This document shows, in pieces, positions 34,050-46,028 of a DNA stretch of 64,000 nt. The stretch is taken from positions 220,069,148 through 220,133,147 of the forward strand of contig CP136061.1 in assembly GCA_032622095.1 (NCBI GenBank). Direction: 5' to 3'. Numbering within the stretch: the first letter of the stretch is position 1; every line of letters starts with the position of its first letter. Under the pieces are notes generated by a model, which was not told the DNA's origin, did no database searches, and saw nothing but the letters and a program-made list of their open reading frames with translations. The stretch is from Siphonodentalium dalli. Its lineage: Eukaryota > Mollusca > Scaphopoda > Gadilida > Siphonodentaliidae. The position numbers and the translations under genes are program-made.

Positions 34050-36169
34050 TTTTCAATGACCTTATGGATATTATAAGCAGTAATAGTCAGGATCAGACAA
34101 CGTATGTGTAACTTGCAACGTGTGTTGTCAATGCCAGCAAAAGTATCTTGATTCACGTGGCCATGACGCCCACACGTACGCAATCAAAGCGTTCAGAAGT
34201 TTTGTGTCAACGTCTAGCATCTAGGGAAGAGGAGTAATCCTATTTTCTGCTAACCGAATGACCGATCAGCGCTCGGCAGACAGAGGTTTGCCGCCGCCGA
34301 ATAATTTTAATTTGAGTGTGGCTTCTTGTACTCGCATATCGTGGAACAGAACGGAGATTCAGCATGCATGTATCATTCATCATGGTACAAGTAATATCAG
34401 CGTTAATTTGTGATTTACTAATTTTGTAATACATATTTTGTGTTATATAGTATTCGACTGTATTTCTACCAGTGTATTTTTTTCATTGTAGATTGAAACT
34501 CACCATATGCCCAAAACTCTTTATATGCAAAATACATTGACATGTAATGACTTATATGATCTTTTTGGCGAACCATCTATATACCGGGATTCACTTGACC
34601 GGAAAATCTTTGCATTTGGTGGAGAAAAAGGGGGCCTGAAAGTTTCATCTGTTCATGTTTTCATAGTACTCGAATGCTACAGCTTTGTAATATGTAAAAA
34701 TTCGCAATACGGAATGATAAAGTACTGGCTAAGCGGGTTCCATAGTACAGCAATAATACCATTTTTGTGAAAATTCATTATTATATTACAAATGCACATT
34801 ATTGATTTTTCACGACAATTATCCGTGCGGAAAATGGTGAGTGCGATTAGCTAGGTACATGTTCTTTGTAATGCGGTCACGGAATCTCAATTGTTAACCC
34901 ATTGTGATGGTTTACGCTCAATGGATTTGAAAGGAGATAGCCATGTCAGCGGCCTAGATTTTAATTATGAATGGAATTAAAGAGTTACAGTTGTCGGGCT
35001 TGGGCTCAAAACGTATATATAAACGATCTTTGTGCGAAGGTACACGGATATGCGGTGAATCGGGGGGTGGTGGCATTTCGTGTTGAAACAGTTACTGATA
35101 ATTTCAGGCTAAGTTGCGTTAAGAATCAGAGGACCCCAAATATTTACCATGGCATTATGTAACATATTTGAACCGCATGGCATTTGTGTGCTCAAGAAGT
35201 TTGCGTTCACATTGTGGTCTAAACAATTTAATTTGGCCAATAGTGCCGCACAGAATGTTCCATGAGTGAATTTTTTGAAAATATCGGGGTCCCCCGATCC
35301 TTAACTTACCAATGTAGTAGTGCATGTTGGTTATAACCAAATGTCATATGTTTACCTAAATTCAGCCGCTTAGTTGGGTATAAATGGAAGGTACTGAGAA
35401 TTAGGTATAGTTTAAGTAGATGGTGCTATATATATGTTTTAAAATCGAGGTTGGGTGTCCCCGGAGACCCCGGACGAGGGAGTGTTGGTCCACATTGGAA
35501 TTTCCAAATGAACACCAATCCTTTACACAGGTCGAAAATACCAAGTCCGAGAACAGCCATCGCACACCATCATGGGTTGAATTTATCCAGCTGCATGTTA
35601 CCTCAAACTTTTCAACTATTAAGGTCTAGATGTTCCCACTAATATTTCAGCCAGACAAAGCTAGCTAGACAAATTAGGTTCCATCCTTGGTAATATTGCT
35701 ATATAAAGTTGATGTGGCCATTTGAACGGCAACCGATGTGTGCGTTTGCCGACCTTTTTCGACAAACCGTTAATAAACATATAACATAAAACATCTGAAA
35801 ATGGTTAGTATTCCACACGATACTGAAAAAATTACTTTTCATCGTGCGCAATTGTGGTCAAAATAACCCAAGTATCGGAAACTGGTCACACGTAATGTAC
35901 CTTTATTCATCAACTAAATCACTCACCAACTGACAAAAATAGGCATTGCCATATCATTCGCATATATCATTAGAGTAATTTCCCTTGACAAAATCACAAA
36001 TGTTTAGATGTGCGTTCAACGAACGGTGGTCGATAGTACTCGATTTGCCGTCTTTTTGTGATTTACAAGAAATCGCGTTCGCTGTTAGATTACAGTGGTC
36101 CATAGTACTCGACACCTTATGTACGGCTCAAATAAGCCTGCTATTACACAAATTGTATTCTATAGTATA
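34050..36169. other. No recognised gene
   Basis: Plus-strand frames at 34507-34770 and 35420-35642 have no identifiable domain, and splice support is weak. ACGAACGGTGGTCGATAGTACTCGA near 36020 recurs as TTACAGTGGTCCATAGTACTCGA at 36090, a small tandem duplication. Confidence 0.35.
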
Positions 36170-36466
36170 GGCCCCAGGTGTCTCGGTTGGTAATGTGCAA
36201 TACTACGTTATGCCAACATAAGCCGCCCAGCGATGCCGAAGCTGGTTCTAATCCAGGTAAACGTGGACTTGTGATCCACCAAAAGGAAGGCAATCTAATT
36301 CGTGTATCTGGGTAAGTTTGTAAGTTGCTTTCCGGGGCAGATGGTATCTACATGCAGTGGAGTGATTTCTCTCAGCGGGGTCTTTCCTCCACCCACATGC
36401 ACAACTGACATTGTTGTAATATGTCGTAAAGCGGCTGAAACGAAAATGTCCATAATAAACCAAAGG
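36170..36466 (+). mobile_element. tRNA-headed SINE, copy S2
   Basis: Head with CGGTTGGTAATGTGC (A-box-like) and GGTTCTAATCC (B box, 36244-36254), body with GTGTATCTGGGTAAGTTTGT and TTTCCTCCACCC, and an AATAAACCAAA tail. Diverged relative of S1 on the other strand at 21478-21771. Confidence 0.8.
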
Positions 36467-36500
36467 AAATAGTGAATATATTATTAACATACACCATTAA

Positions 36501-37004
36501 AAGCACGGGCGGCGTTCGTTGCAGAAATATTCATATTTGTTCAAATCGCCATCAACAGAAGGAATATTAAAATATATATAGTTTTGTTCATATGCCAAAA
36601 TAAATAGTATATTGTCGTCAAGATGGTGTACGTAAACAAGAAACTGCTCGTGTTACAGAAGTTTTGCTTCAGTTTACATAACACAGCGCAATTCTATTTG
36701 TTAATCACACACAAATTATATAAACGCTCTTTATTATTTCCATATCAGAAAAACAGTAACAAATAACGCTCTTTATGTTTACCATATCCTGACCTAAACA
36801 AAAGCCAGGTTCTGTAACGTTTTTTGCTTTTGTTTACATAATAATAAAGGAAAAACATTTGACAATAACATACTGTTTATGCCATATTTCTGATTGATAT
36901 AAGAACAAAATATGTCTATATTTTACTATTCTTTCTGTTTATGGCGGTTTTTGACGGAGCTGAATATTTTAACAGCATACCCACCGCCAACGCCACCCGT
37001 ATCT
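36501..37004 (+). mobile_element. TTAA-type MITE, complete copy T2
   Basis: Flanked by TTAA (36497-36500 and 37005-37008). Termini AAGCACGGGCGGCGTT and AACGCCACCCGTATCT are inverted. Imperfect terminal inverted repeats run about 100 bp, sharing AATATTC, CGCCAT.AACAGAA.GAATA and AAAATATA. The interior has two ACGCTCTTTAT motifs and a TTTTTTGCTTTTGTTTACATAA block. No coding sequence. The TTAA target fits piggyBac-type integration, but the ends do not start CCC, so this is a different family from copies A-C. Confidence 0.88.
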
Positions 37005-37669
37005 TTAACCAATATATATAGCCTATCTCACTGAAGGTGCTTGCCCATCTACATATAAACTAAAAACAATGCAAGTGTGACACCTATACCTAATATACTA
37101 CACTTTTCAGCAGTTACATGTATATCCCAGTTGCAGTAGTACAACTCCTTTTAAAGTATTGGAAAGTATTGTTTAAAGAAAAATAAAGGAAAATATCTGA
37201 AAAATGATACTACTCCAAAAATATAATACCATTCTATCTTCCTAGCCACGGTTGCCTCACTGGAAGATATCTAATAAGGCTAAAATACAATGAATCGTGT
37301 TTCTGTTAACGGGTACAAAATAAATTTGGGTGGTCGGCAGGAGCGTAATTTTATTTTTATTTTATTTTGCAAAATATACCTTCAAGTTGTTTACTGGAAC
37401 AATGAACACCATGCCTGAACTCATAAATTAAATAATTAATTAAATGAAATACACACACATATAAACATGTATAAGACATATAATAGACCATGATGGTTTA
37501 AACTACAAAACGAAACTCTATGTCCATATTAACGATGACGATTGACAAACAAAAATGTTCAAGGACGAAAAAGGGTAAAAACAAGAAACATAGTTTTGGA
37601 TACGCTGGAGGGACAGAAACAGCATATTTTATTTTGGCATAGAAGTACTTTGCAATAAGCAACATACTA
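37005..37669. other. No recognised gene
   Basis: AT-rich DNA between the T2 MITE and a LINE relic. Part of 37490-37669 may be upstream sequence of that LINE, but no protein similarity is readable. Confidence 0.35.
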
Positions 37670-38000
37670 TTGAGTGTCTCTAGACCTACTAACTGGCTTT
37701 GATAAAATAATCCATGAAACATAGCTTACTACAGTGGAATATTATGGAGTCCACGGTGTTGTTTTGAATTGTTTTGAACATTATCTATCAGAAAGGAAAT
37801 AATATATACCATCAGGCAATTAGAAAAGATGACACGTGTAATGTCAAATGTATCCATACTAGGGCAGTTATTGTCCATATTATACATGCATGAATAATAT
37901 TCTAACATTTAATCTAATGATGTGGGCAGACGATACACTGCCATCAATACTAAAAAAAACCTCAAATGTTCAGGATACTGAACTGAAAACGTGAACAACG
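37670..38000 (+). pseudogene. Decayed LINE reverse transcriptase, LINE3
   Basis: With stops and frameshifts ignored, the sequence reads TGFDKIIHET, then VEYYGVHGVVLNCFEHYLSE, then after a gap MWADDTL: the motif A region, the spacer and motif C (x-ADD) of a CR1/L2-like reverse transcriptase. At least two stops and one shift interrupt it. An old, inactive fragment on the plus strand. Confidence 0.65.
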
Positions 38001-38950
38001 TGATCGACTGAAAGTCATCCTGATGGCTGACCTCCATACCAAATATAATTCAGATCAGATTGGCCATGTCAGAGATATCTGCCCGGACAGGCAAAAACCA
38101 TCATTTCCAGATAGAGAAGGATAATTTTAATGCACTTGCTGCCAATATACCACCTGAAACATCAACGATTTTCGGGGGGGGGGGGGTCAATAATCAATAA
38201 ACTGTCGCAAAGTGTAGTCCCGTTCCCTGTATACATGTAATTTCATAAATCACAAAACACCAAATCGTTATCCCCTAAATATCAGTGTCTCGATATAATT
38301 TTCTTGACATGAAACCGTTACAGATTCGTCGTGAAATACGTATCTCAATGAGTAAACAATGTTCCATTTTTTTCAATTTATAACTTATCGCGGTCAAATC
38401 AAAACCGTAATGTGTAAGGGATAATCTGAAAAAGGACATCAGGTACATTCACAAAATAATTGTTGTGCATATTTATTTCTATTCGATGTGGCAATTTGTC
38501 ATCTGTATAAGCAGTTTAAGCTATAATAGCGATGTTAATTGAGGGACTATATTTTATCCAGCGCATTACATTTACAACAAGTCGTGAATTGATTGAGTGT
38601 TTTCTGTGGCTGCACATTTCGTTGATAATCACAAGGCATGTGTGTGTCGACCATTAAAAGTATAATCTCCCTGTACATTTCCTAAATCACAAAACACCAC
38701 ACCTAAACCGAAATGGCTAACATAAAAACAATTCATTGATCCATGAACCCATAGCGTATGTGGATTTTCGCAATGCCTGTGCCATACGAAAGATGACGAG
38801 TGCAAAAATGTTTTCAAATTTATTTTTCCTGGTAAGCTGACAATTGTTCTAAGAGATTTTGACTAATTTGGTGTCAGATCGAACTTCAGAGTTGAATATT
38901 TAGTGAATTGTATACACTAAGTGTATATGTATATCACACAGTCTTACGTA
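38001..38950. other. No recognised gene
   Basis: Includes a G12 run near 38175-38186. No supported exon or repeat was recognised. The sequence ACATGTAATTTCATAAATCACAAAACACCA near 38235 recurs as TACATTTCCTAAATCACAAAACACCA near 38675, a short duplication. Confidence 0.35.
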
Positions 38951-39436
38951 TCTAATAAATCTTTTGGGACTTCTGTCTGTGTGTGTGTCTGTGTGTGTGT
39001 TAGCTATGGCCGGGAAAACTGCCAGACGGATTTTGACGAAATTTGATTTGTCCAGGGAGTGTTTTGGATGGGTCAAATCGTGACCACGACCTGACCTTGG
39101 CCTTCAAAAATGTCAATTCAAGGTCAAATCGGGTAAAACGGGACAGATTTCGATTAAATTTGATACCTAGAGGTACTTTTGTCCGGGGAGTCTTTTGGAC
39201 GGGTCAAATCGTGACCCCAACATGACCTTGACCTTCAAAATGGTCAAGTCAAGGTCAAATCGGGTAAAATCTGACGGATTTCGACGGGTACTTTTATCCG
39301 GGGAGTGTTTTGGACGGGTCAAATTGTGACCCCGACCTGACCTTGACCTTCAAAATGGTCAATTCAAGGTCAAATCGCGCAATTCGCCGAAAAGCAGAGG
39401 GGAAACAGCCCAGACGAAGTCGGGTCCACCAGCTAG
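38951..39436 (+). mobile_element. Helitron-like element H2, complete ends
   Basis: Host A at 38950 is followed by TCTAATAAATCTTTTGGGAC, and the element ends ...CACCAGCTAG at 39436 followed by host T: the A|TC...CTRR|T signature of Helitrons. A CCCAGACGAAGTCGGG hairpin lies about 10 nt before the end. The interior holds three tandem ~120-130 bp units around GACGGGTCAAATCGTGACC (near 39063, 39194, 39311), each carrying TGACCTTGACCTTC. The TTAGCTATGGCCGGGAAAAC block near the 5' end recurs in H3 and at 45950-46000. No coding sequence. Confidence 0.8.
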
Positions 39437-39840
39437 TATGATATATACGATAAATATGATATATAATTAGTTAGATATCACGATTTTGCCTTGATCGAAC
39501 TCTTATTGACATCGGCTGATAACACTCCAAACTCGGCTAATAACCCACTAAACTCGACTGATATCAGTTGTGACGTCACCAAGCGAATCGTTGTGTTTAC
39601 ATCCAACGCAACAGCTATTCGGGGGGACGTAGTCACAGTGCCATTCAGATATTACGATAATTTCTAAATTGACATGAATGGTCATGCACACAGTTACAAC
39701 TTGTCAAAATCTTATATAAGAAGTAAATATAGTTATACCGATTACATGATATCGTCTGATATTTACTTTACACACACCGAATACTGACATCGGAATAGAT
39801 AATAATGGTATTAACATGTAGTTGATCTGAGTAATAACGA

Positions 39841-39966
39841 GGTTATTACTTGGCTAGATCGCAATAGGTAACTTCATATCAGCATTCGACATTCTGTCTC
39901 AGGCTGATATGAAGTGACCGCGGACTGATCTCTCGGCCGATATCAAAGTAACCAAGTATAATAACC
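39841..39966. repeat. 126 bp foldback
   Basis: GGTTATTACTTGG...GGTAACTTCATATCAGC is mirrored by GCTGATATGAAGTGACC...CCAAGTATAATAACC. Upstream DNA (39490-39570) has further ATCGGCTGATA words, so a larger decayed element is possible. Confidence 0.65.
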
Positions 39967-40068
39967 TATATATATATATGGCCTGATGATGGATAGAGGG
40001 TTATACAATGGTCTGTGTGAAATTCGCTCTTAGTGAAAGCCACGTTGTTACCCTGCATGCTCACAGTT

Positions 40069-40144
40069 ACCTGGAACAGAATGACCCCACTCCCAAAAGT
40101 ACGTATGTTATGTACTTTTGGAAGTGGGGTAATTTTGTCCAGGT
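40069..40144. repeat. 76 bp foldback
   Basis: ACCTGGAACAGAATGACCCC... pairs with ...GGGGTAATTTTGTCCAGGT; the inner arms CCAAAAGTAC/GTACTTTTGG are perfect around a ~9 nt centre. Confidence 0.75.
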
Positions 40145-40599
40145 GCCGGTGTGCCTGCTGACATCTTCTTGCAATTGTATGGATAGGTTCACGAGCTGAG
40201 CCGCAGTTGGATGTTAAACGCACGTGTATATGCATGTATGACAGTACTATGACTCCCCAACCAATTATCATAGCTCATGCTCAGGTTAGTATCCGCCTCT
40301 ACTGACTTTGATATGAAAATATAGGCGCCCATCAAGGCAATATGTAACAAATGACAACCTTATCATTGTGTGATGCATGGGAATGTCTGCAACCTCTTGT
40401 TATATAAATGGCGTATTGTTAAATTAGTGTGCAAATATGCAACATGCTGCATATTAAATGAGGGCTTACCGGCGATGTACCAGAGGAGTTGTGATACAGG
40501 TACGACCGGTTTCTCTGAGCATTATCTACATGCAGGGACGTGGCTAGACGTGGGTTGAAATGTACAACAACACCCTCCCCTTCGAAAGAACTTTCCAAG

Positions 40600-43261
40600 T
40601 CAGAGAAATTCCATGTATAACCCCGTGGGTTTTTCAACTTGCATCAAGGTATCTAACTTTTGGATATTTCCAAATGAAAAGTAGAAAAAATATCACTAAA
40701 GCACTAAATACTGGTTGGGATATTAAACTGTCAGAGCAAATTCAACCTGCTGCTAGTCTGACCCACCAATATTTCCCGGTGGGAAATTCGTGTACTTCCA
40801 TATAAAATAACTATCTCCCGTTTCTCATCTTATATCACTGGGAGATGCAGATGTATAGTCGAATTGAACGCTATAAATTTATCAGGATATCTGAATTCAT
40901 ACTCTGATATATCAGGTAGTAATATATTTGTGAAATAATTGGGGGCAGTCCGATTAACAATTTATATAAAGTTTGGAATTTGTGTAATTCGGGCCTTCTC
41001 CTCAGTGGGGCCAGCCTACTTCTTTAATTATGTTTATATCAGAGACTGATAGTGTGAGCCCACTGACTATTCTGGCAGCATCAATTAGTAACCGTTCAAG
41101 TTTATCCATTTGATAGCACTTGCAATACTACATCAGCATAATCGTATTGTGGTAATATGTACATTTTATAGATGTTTTCTATGGTCTTCCTATCGATATT
41201 TATATCTTCTTAGTTGTGATAAACGGGAGGTTATTCTTTTAATAGTTTTATTGATATGATTGCTCCATGATAAATTGATTGGAGTTCAAGACCCATGTGT
41301 TTCTCAAAGGATAGTGTACCATTATTAAAAGTTAAATCGATCGCCGGATGTGCCAGTCAATGAGTACGACATGCATATCGTTTTCGAGCGATTGAAACTG
41401 ACTAGCCAATTATTTGACCATATTGCTATGATTTCAATGTCCTTGTTCATGGTTCGCGACAATTAATTTAGGTCGTGGTGCCTGATGGAAATGCAAGAGT
41501 CGTCAGCGTACATTTTCGTAACTGAACGGATGTTGTCTGCTAAATCATTTATGTAAACAAAAATAGAAAGGGGCCTAGGATATAAAGTTGTGGCAGCCCG
41601 CTATGATGATTTCATCGCTAGAAAAGTTGTTGTTGACTGCTGGTGGTTATTTAAATAGTGTCCTAGCCATTTCAAATGTTTACCACGCACTCCATAACTT
41701 GAAAGTTTATGTTTCAGTTCCCTGTGACAAACTTTCTCGAATGCCTTTGATATATCACAGGAAATAGAACATGTATACTCTCCATTGTCGAGAGACTGAC
41801 ACAGGTGATTGTATAGACCTATGAGTTGATGAGAAGTACTCTGCCCTGGCATGAAACCCGATTGGCGTAAGTATAGTAATTCGTTTTCATTAAAGAAATC
41901 GTTGAACTGTTTTAAGACAACTTTACACAACAGTAGTCTTTTTCCATACCGATGGAGATTTCATGCGATTGAGTTATTTTCTGAAGAGTAAAACTAATAG
42001 CTGAGCAATTATTTCTACGGTGGCTATGAGCATTATCGCACCCATTCCGTCGCACAGCCATGTGCTTTGTTCAATTTAAAGATACTGGCGGTGTTGGCGG
42101 TGGGTATGCTGTTAAAATATTCACCTCCGTCAAAAACCGCCATAAACAGAAAGAATAGTAAAATATAGACAGACTTTGTTCTTATGCCAATCAGAAATAT
42201 GTCATAAACAGTATGTTACTGTCATTTTTTCCCTTTGTTATGTAAACAAAAGCAAAAAACGTTACGTTACCTGGCTTTTGTTTAGATCCGGATATGGTAA
42301 ACATAAAGAGCGTTATTTGTTACTGTTTTCCTGATATGGAAATAATAAAGAGCGTTTATATAATTTTTGTGTGATTAACCAATATAATTGCGCTGTGTTA
42401 TGTAAACAGAAGCACAACCTCTGTAACACGAGCAGGCTCTTGTTTACGTACACCATCGTACGTCTTGACGACACGCGCTGATTATGTTTGGCATATGAAC
42501 AAAACTATATATATTTTAATATTCCTTCTGTTGGTGGCGATTTGAACAAATGTGAATATTTCTGCAACGAACGCCGCCCGTGCCTTTAAGTGATTTAATT
42601 GCCAAAAGTATTTCATCTTCGGTGAACTTTAAGTCATCCATCTTCTGAACACAGATAAACTGGCATTGGAGTCGTTTATTGATGTGTTATAGACGCGAGG
42701 CTCTGGTTTAATATGTTAGCCTTGTCAAGTCGCGTACACGGTTCCATTTACATTTGTGGTATTTATATGGACATTAGAGCAGTATAGTGGCGGAAGATTC
42801 GTTGTTTTCTTTTTACATAGTAGGTAATTCAATTAATTACCAGAAATCACGGTGAGATGATGATTCTTCCATGCGGTCTTCCAATTTTACTTCAAATTTC
42901 GATTTTGCGAACTTGTTAATGTTGTTTACTTTATTCCTACGTTGCTTATATTTTTGCCACATATCGGGATTACTATTTTTAGAGCTTTGGTTCGTTAGCC
43001 TTTCGGGTTTGCGAATTTCTCTCCGGATTTCTGAGTTGAACCAGATTTTGTCATTGGGCCGAACCGTAACAGAGGATTGGGGAATTGTATCTCGCATTAT
43101 TGACATAAATTTATTTAGAAAAAGTATGGTGGCTGAATCGAGGCACTTTAAGAGACCATCCCAGTTTGCGTTTCCTAGTATTTCGTTGACTCTTTCGAAA
43201 TTTGCTGTGGAGTAGTTACATACTACTCTCGACAACGAAGACATTTGTGAATAATCATAAG
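40600..43261 (-). mobile_element. Decayed CR1/L2-like LINE, LINE2
   Basis: On the minus strand, in order: the linker before RT (KIWFNSEIRREIRK, WQKYKQRRNKVNNINKFAKS; 43271-42837), LKFTEDEILLAIKSL (about 42640-42595), then after a MITE insertion KAHGCDGMGAIM (about 42060), SGFMPGQSTSHQLIGLYNHL and CDISKAFEKVCH (41930-41601), a frameshifted PLSIFVYINDLA and YADDS (about 41560-41490), and a C-terminal stretch readable as LIDAARIVSGL, WPPL and RRRPELHKFQTLYKL (about 41100-40960). Many stops and shifts make it dead. The 5' end is cut near repeat Y at 43262, and the 3' end is blurred near 40600. Confidence 0.85.
42080..42585 (-). mobile_element. TTAA-type MITE, complete copy T3, inside LINE2
   Basis: Flanked by TTAA (42076-42079 and 42586-42589), ends AGATACTGGCGG and CCGCCCGTGCCT. 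Removing the element with one TTAA restores the LINE2 frame ...AIKSL-K-LNKAHGC, proving the boundaries and the target duplication. Same structure as T2: imperfect ~100 bp terminal inverted repeats and two AAAGAGCGTT motifs. Confidence 0.92.
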
Positions 43262-43990
43262 CTAATGACACACGATCAGTTAGGAGAGAGAATGAATTGC
43301 AGCCGCTATTTCATCTCTCAATGGACAACAATTGGTAGGAATCAATCGTGTCATTGACAAAGACCGCGATAAACTCGAAATCAAATCATACCTTTAATAT
43401 AAATGTATTTAACCTCTCTATAACCTATAATGCTACAGACAATCGCCGCATATAGCTCAATTGGACACAGGCACAGTTTTGACATTTATATGTGAATAGT
43501 CCTTGATGTGTCCATGTCACGGACACTACTCCATCCGTCATGTGATAACATTGTCCCATTAACATTTGGCATAGGATATTTTATTTCAATACACATACAT
43601 ATTACATAATAATGATAACAATTATAGATAATTCTGTCGTATATTGTGGGGGACATATTGTAATATTAACCATGCATATCTGTGGGCACAATTAAATTAA
43701 GGTTTCAATAAATTTTACATAATAGCTTAATTTGACTGCGCAATCATGGTACCCTTTCTGTACATCTCATTTCTCCCACATATGGATCATAATCTAAATC
43801 AGAAGGACACCATCGTTTGCAGGCATTCTTGTATAGAAAGCTCCAATATACCAGGAACCGAATGCAACAATGCATTCTTGTGCAATTCATCTGTACCACA
43901 GCTAACTATATGCGATGTTAAAACTATGTTGTTCCACTATATAGTAGCGATGCTATCGAAATGTACATGTAAATAGCATGCAGTTTCGTA
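43262..43990 (+). repeat. Dispersed repeat Y, copy 1
   Basis: Shares GATAAACTCGAAATCAAATCAT, TTTAACCTCTCTATAACCTATAATG and CAGACAATCGCCGCATATA with 52650-53240, and TTTCAATAAAT, TTGACTGCG and CTCCCACATATG blocks with 47210-47850. No coding signal. Abuts the truncated 5' end of LINE2. Confidence 0.7.
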
Positions 43991-44113
43991 AGATTCATGC
44001 AGCCATACAGGTGTTTTAAGGTAATATGTTAGTAGCACCGTTACATGTGGATCTAATCCGACATTTTACTTCGCATGTCGTTAACTTTGGTAAATATGCA
44101 TTGTATATGCATA

Positions 44114-44324
44114 CTAGCAGGTGACCGGACTTCGTCCGGGCTTTAACCTTGAATTGACCATTTTGAAGGTCAAGGTCAGGTCGGGGTCACGATTTGACCC
44201 GTCCAAAACACTCCACTGAGAAAATTACCCGTAGGTATCAAATTTCGTCGAAATCCGTCCAGCAGTTTTCCCGGCCATAGCTAACAGACAAACAAACAGA
44301 CAGAAGTCCCAAAAATATATATTA
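44114..44324 (-). mobile_element. Helitron-like element H3
   Basis: Minus-strand 3' end GTCCGGTCACCTGCTAG plus host T, with a perfect CCGGAC-GAA-GTCCGG hairpin 11 nt upstream. The interior has AAGGTCAAGGTCAGG and CCGTCCAGCAGTTTTCCC. The 5' end (TTTTTGGGACTTCTGTCTG) directly adjoins H4, and its outermost bases are altered there. Confidence 0.75.
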
Positions 44325-45614
44325 CTAGCAGGTTAGCCCGCCACCGGCAGCTTGTCCGAAACATTTTAGCTCCACGCGTTTCAATAAGTAAAATTTGTAC
44401 CCGGTAGCTCCACCCGTTTCCGAGATCTGGTCTGCGCATGCGCGAAGCTGGCGTCGCACGGACTCGGCGACCCGATAAAATTTGTACCCGGCGCAAGATA
44501 CATTCACATAGCAAATTTCAAGTCGATAGCTCCACCCGTTTCCGAGATCTCGTCTGCGCATGCGCTGCACGGGCGTCGCACGGGCTCGGCGACCCGATAA
44601 AATTTGTACCCGGCGCAAGATACATTCACATACCAAATTTCAAGTCGATAGCTCCACCCGTTTCCGATATCTCGTCTGCGCATGCGCTGCACGGGCGTCG
44701 CACGGTCTCGCCAATACGACAGCGCCGACCACCTGGTCAAACTACACTCACGTACCAAGTTTCGTCCCGATCGGTCGAGGTGTTGGTATCTGATGCAAAA
44801 GACGAAATTGTGTTGGTCAATAGTCCCCGCCGTGAACCTCATCGTCGCAAAGAGCGGACAGTCAATTAACCCCGTTGTGAACCTCAATCACCAACGCGAC
44901 GTAAACATGTGTTGCGTTCTAAAAATAGGAAAGCACTTTCTCTCTGCATAATTCTGCAGATGCTAATAACGTTGCTCCCCGTAGGTAGCAATATCGATGT
45001 TGTTGATATTTACGGCTTGGGGGCTATTTTCTTATTTAGCAAGTTTGAGCTCAATCGGTTCGAGTCTATAAAGGACACACTCATATATATGACACTTCTC
45101 GTGGGTAGCAAGTTTGAGCTCAATCGGCATTCCCTGGAATTTCCCGTAGATTGGCAGATTCCAGTAGCTTTATAACGGTATATCTGGGGAGAAATCTGAT
45201 GCTATATTCGTGATTATCTGGGATGATTTCGGTATATAACTATATACTGTAAAAACAAAGCGCGCCATCCGTGCTCGCAGGGTTGGTCAGAAACAAATGT
45301 TTTTTAAATTTAATGTATGTTCCGTATATCTCTCTGCAGATGCAAATAACGTTGAATGGCAAACAGACGCTCTTTATAGAGATGCGTCAAAAACAAACGC
45401 TCATTAAATAATCACTTGATTAACCCACGCCGTGCCTTTGCGGTGTTTTGAGATTGGAGAACGGGTGCTCTGAGCTTCTCTAAACTGCGACCACGGTCGT
45501 GTCGGTGGGATTTGACACTTATATAGGAAGTTTGAGCTCAATCTTTACACGCGTTTTGGATTCTATGAAGTACATACATACATATATACGAAGTCTCAAA
45601 ATATATAGTATAGA
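44325..45614 (-). mobile_element. Helitron-like element H4
   Basis: Minus-strand ends: host A then TCTATACTATATATTTTGAG at 45614, and GGGCTAACCTGCTAG then host T at 44325. The 5' ~625 bp match H1 almost exactly. The 3' part has instead a ~122 bp tandem repeat (units near 44396, 44484, 44606; GTACCCGGCGCAAGATACA, TCTGCGCATGCGC) that gives spurious Arg-rich frames. No Rep or helicase. Confidence 0.78.
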
Positions 45615-46028
45615 TAAGATATCATTTGTGGATATCCGTTTCAAGGTGAAGGTCACCTCGGTGGAAAAACTGACCCGATGAAAATCTCCCCCATTCCTGG
45701 GAACCCCTAAGTACGAATCACACAACACGATCATGTCTGGACACAGACACAACACGCTCGTGTCTGGACACATACACGCTTTTTATCAACGACACTGTGG
45801 ATACGAACGCTCTTTAACTATCACGCGATTAACCCATGAATTCCCATTGCGGTGGCGGGGGAATGGAGAAGGAGTGCTCTGACGTTCTCCAAAACGGCGG
45901 TAAACACTGCCCGTGGTTTTTAACCTTAGATTGGAAGTTTGAACTCAATCGGTCCAGCCGTTTTCCCGACCATAGCTAACAGACAAACAGACAGACAAAC
46001 AAACAGAAGTCCCAAAATATATATTAGA
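45615..46028 (-). mobile_element. Helitron-like 5'-end fragment
   Basis: The minus-strand 5' end TCTAATATATATTTTGGGAC at 46028 is followed by the TTAGCTATGGTCGGGAAAAC block found in H2 and H3. Its 3' end is not visible before H4, so it is a remnant or was interrupted by H4. Confidence 0.6.

Noticed and set aside
33802-34056. 84-codon minus-strand frame with internally repeated peptide
   Set aside because: It is created by the two mutually inverted hairpins of a piggyBac-like MITE.
39040-39400. Functional nuclear-receptor response elements
   Set aside because: The AGGTCA-type sites lie in a mobile repeat; binding is unproven, so this is reported only as a finding and not as a regulatory feature.
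44281-44887. Several Arg/Cys-rich frames on both strands
   Set aside because: They follow the 122 bp tandem repeat of Helitron-like element H4 and change frame from unit to unit.
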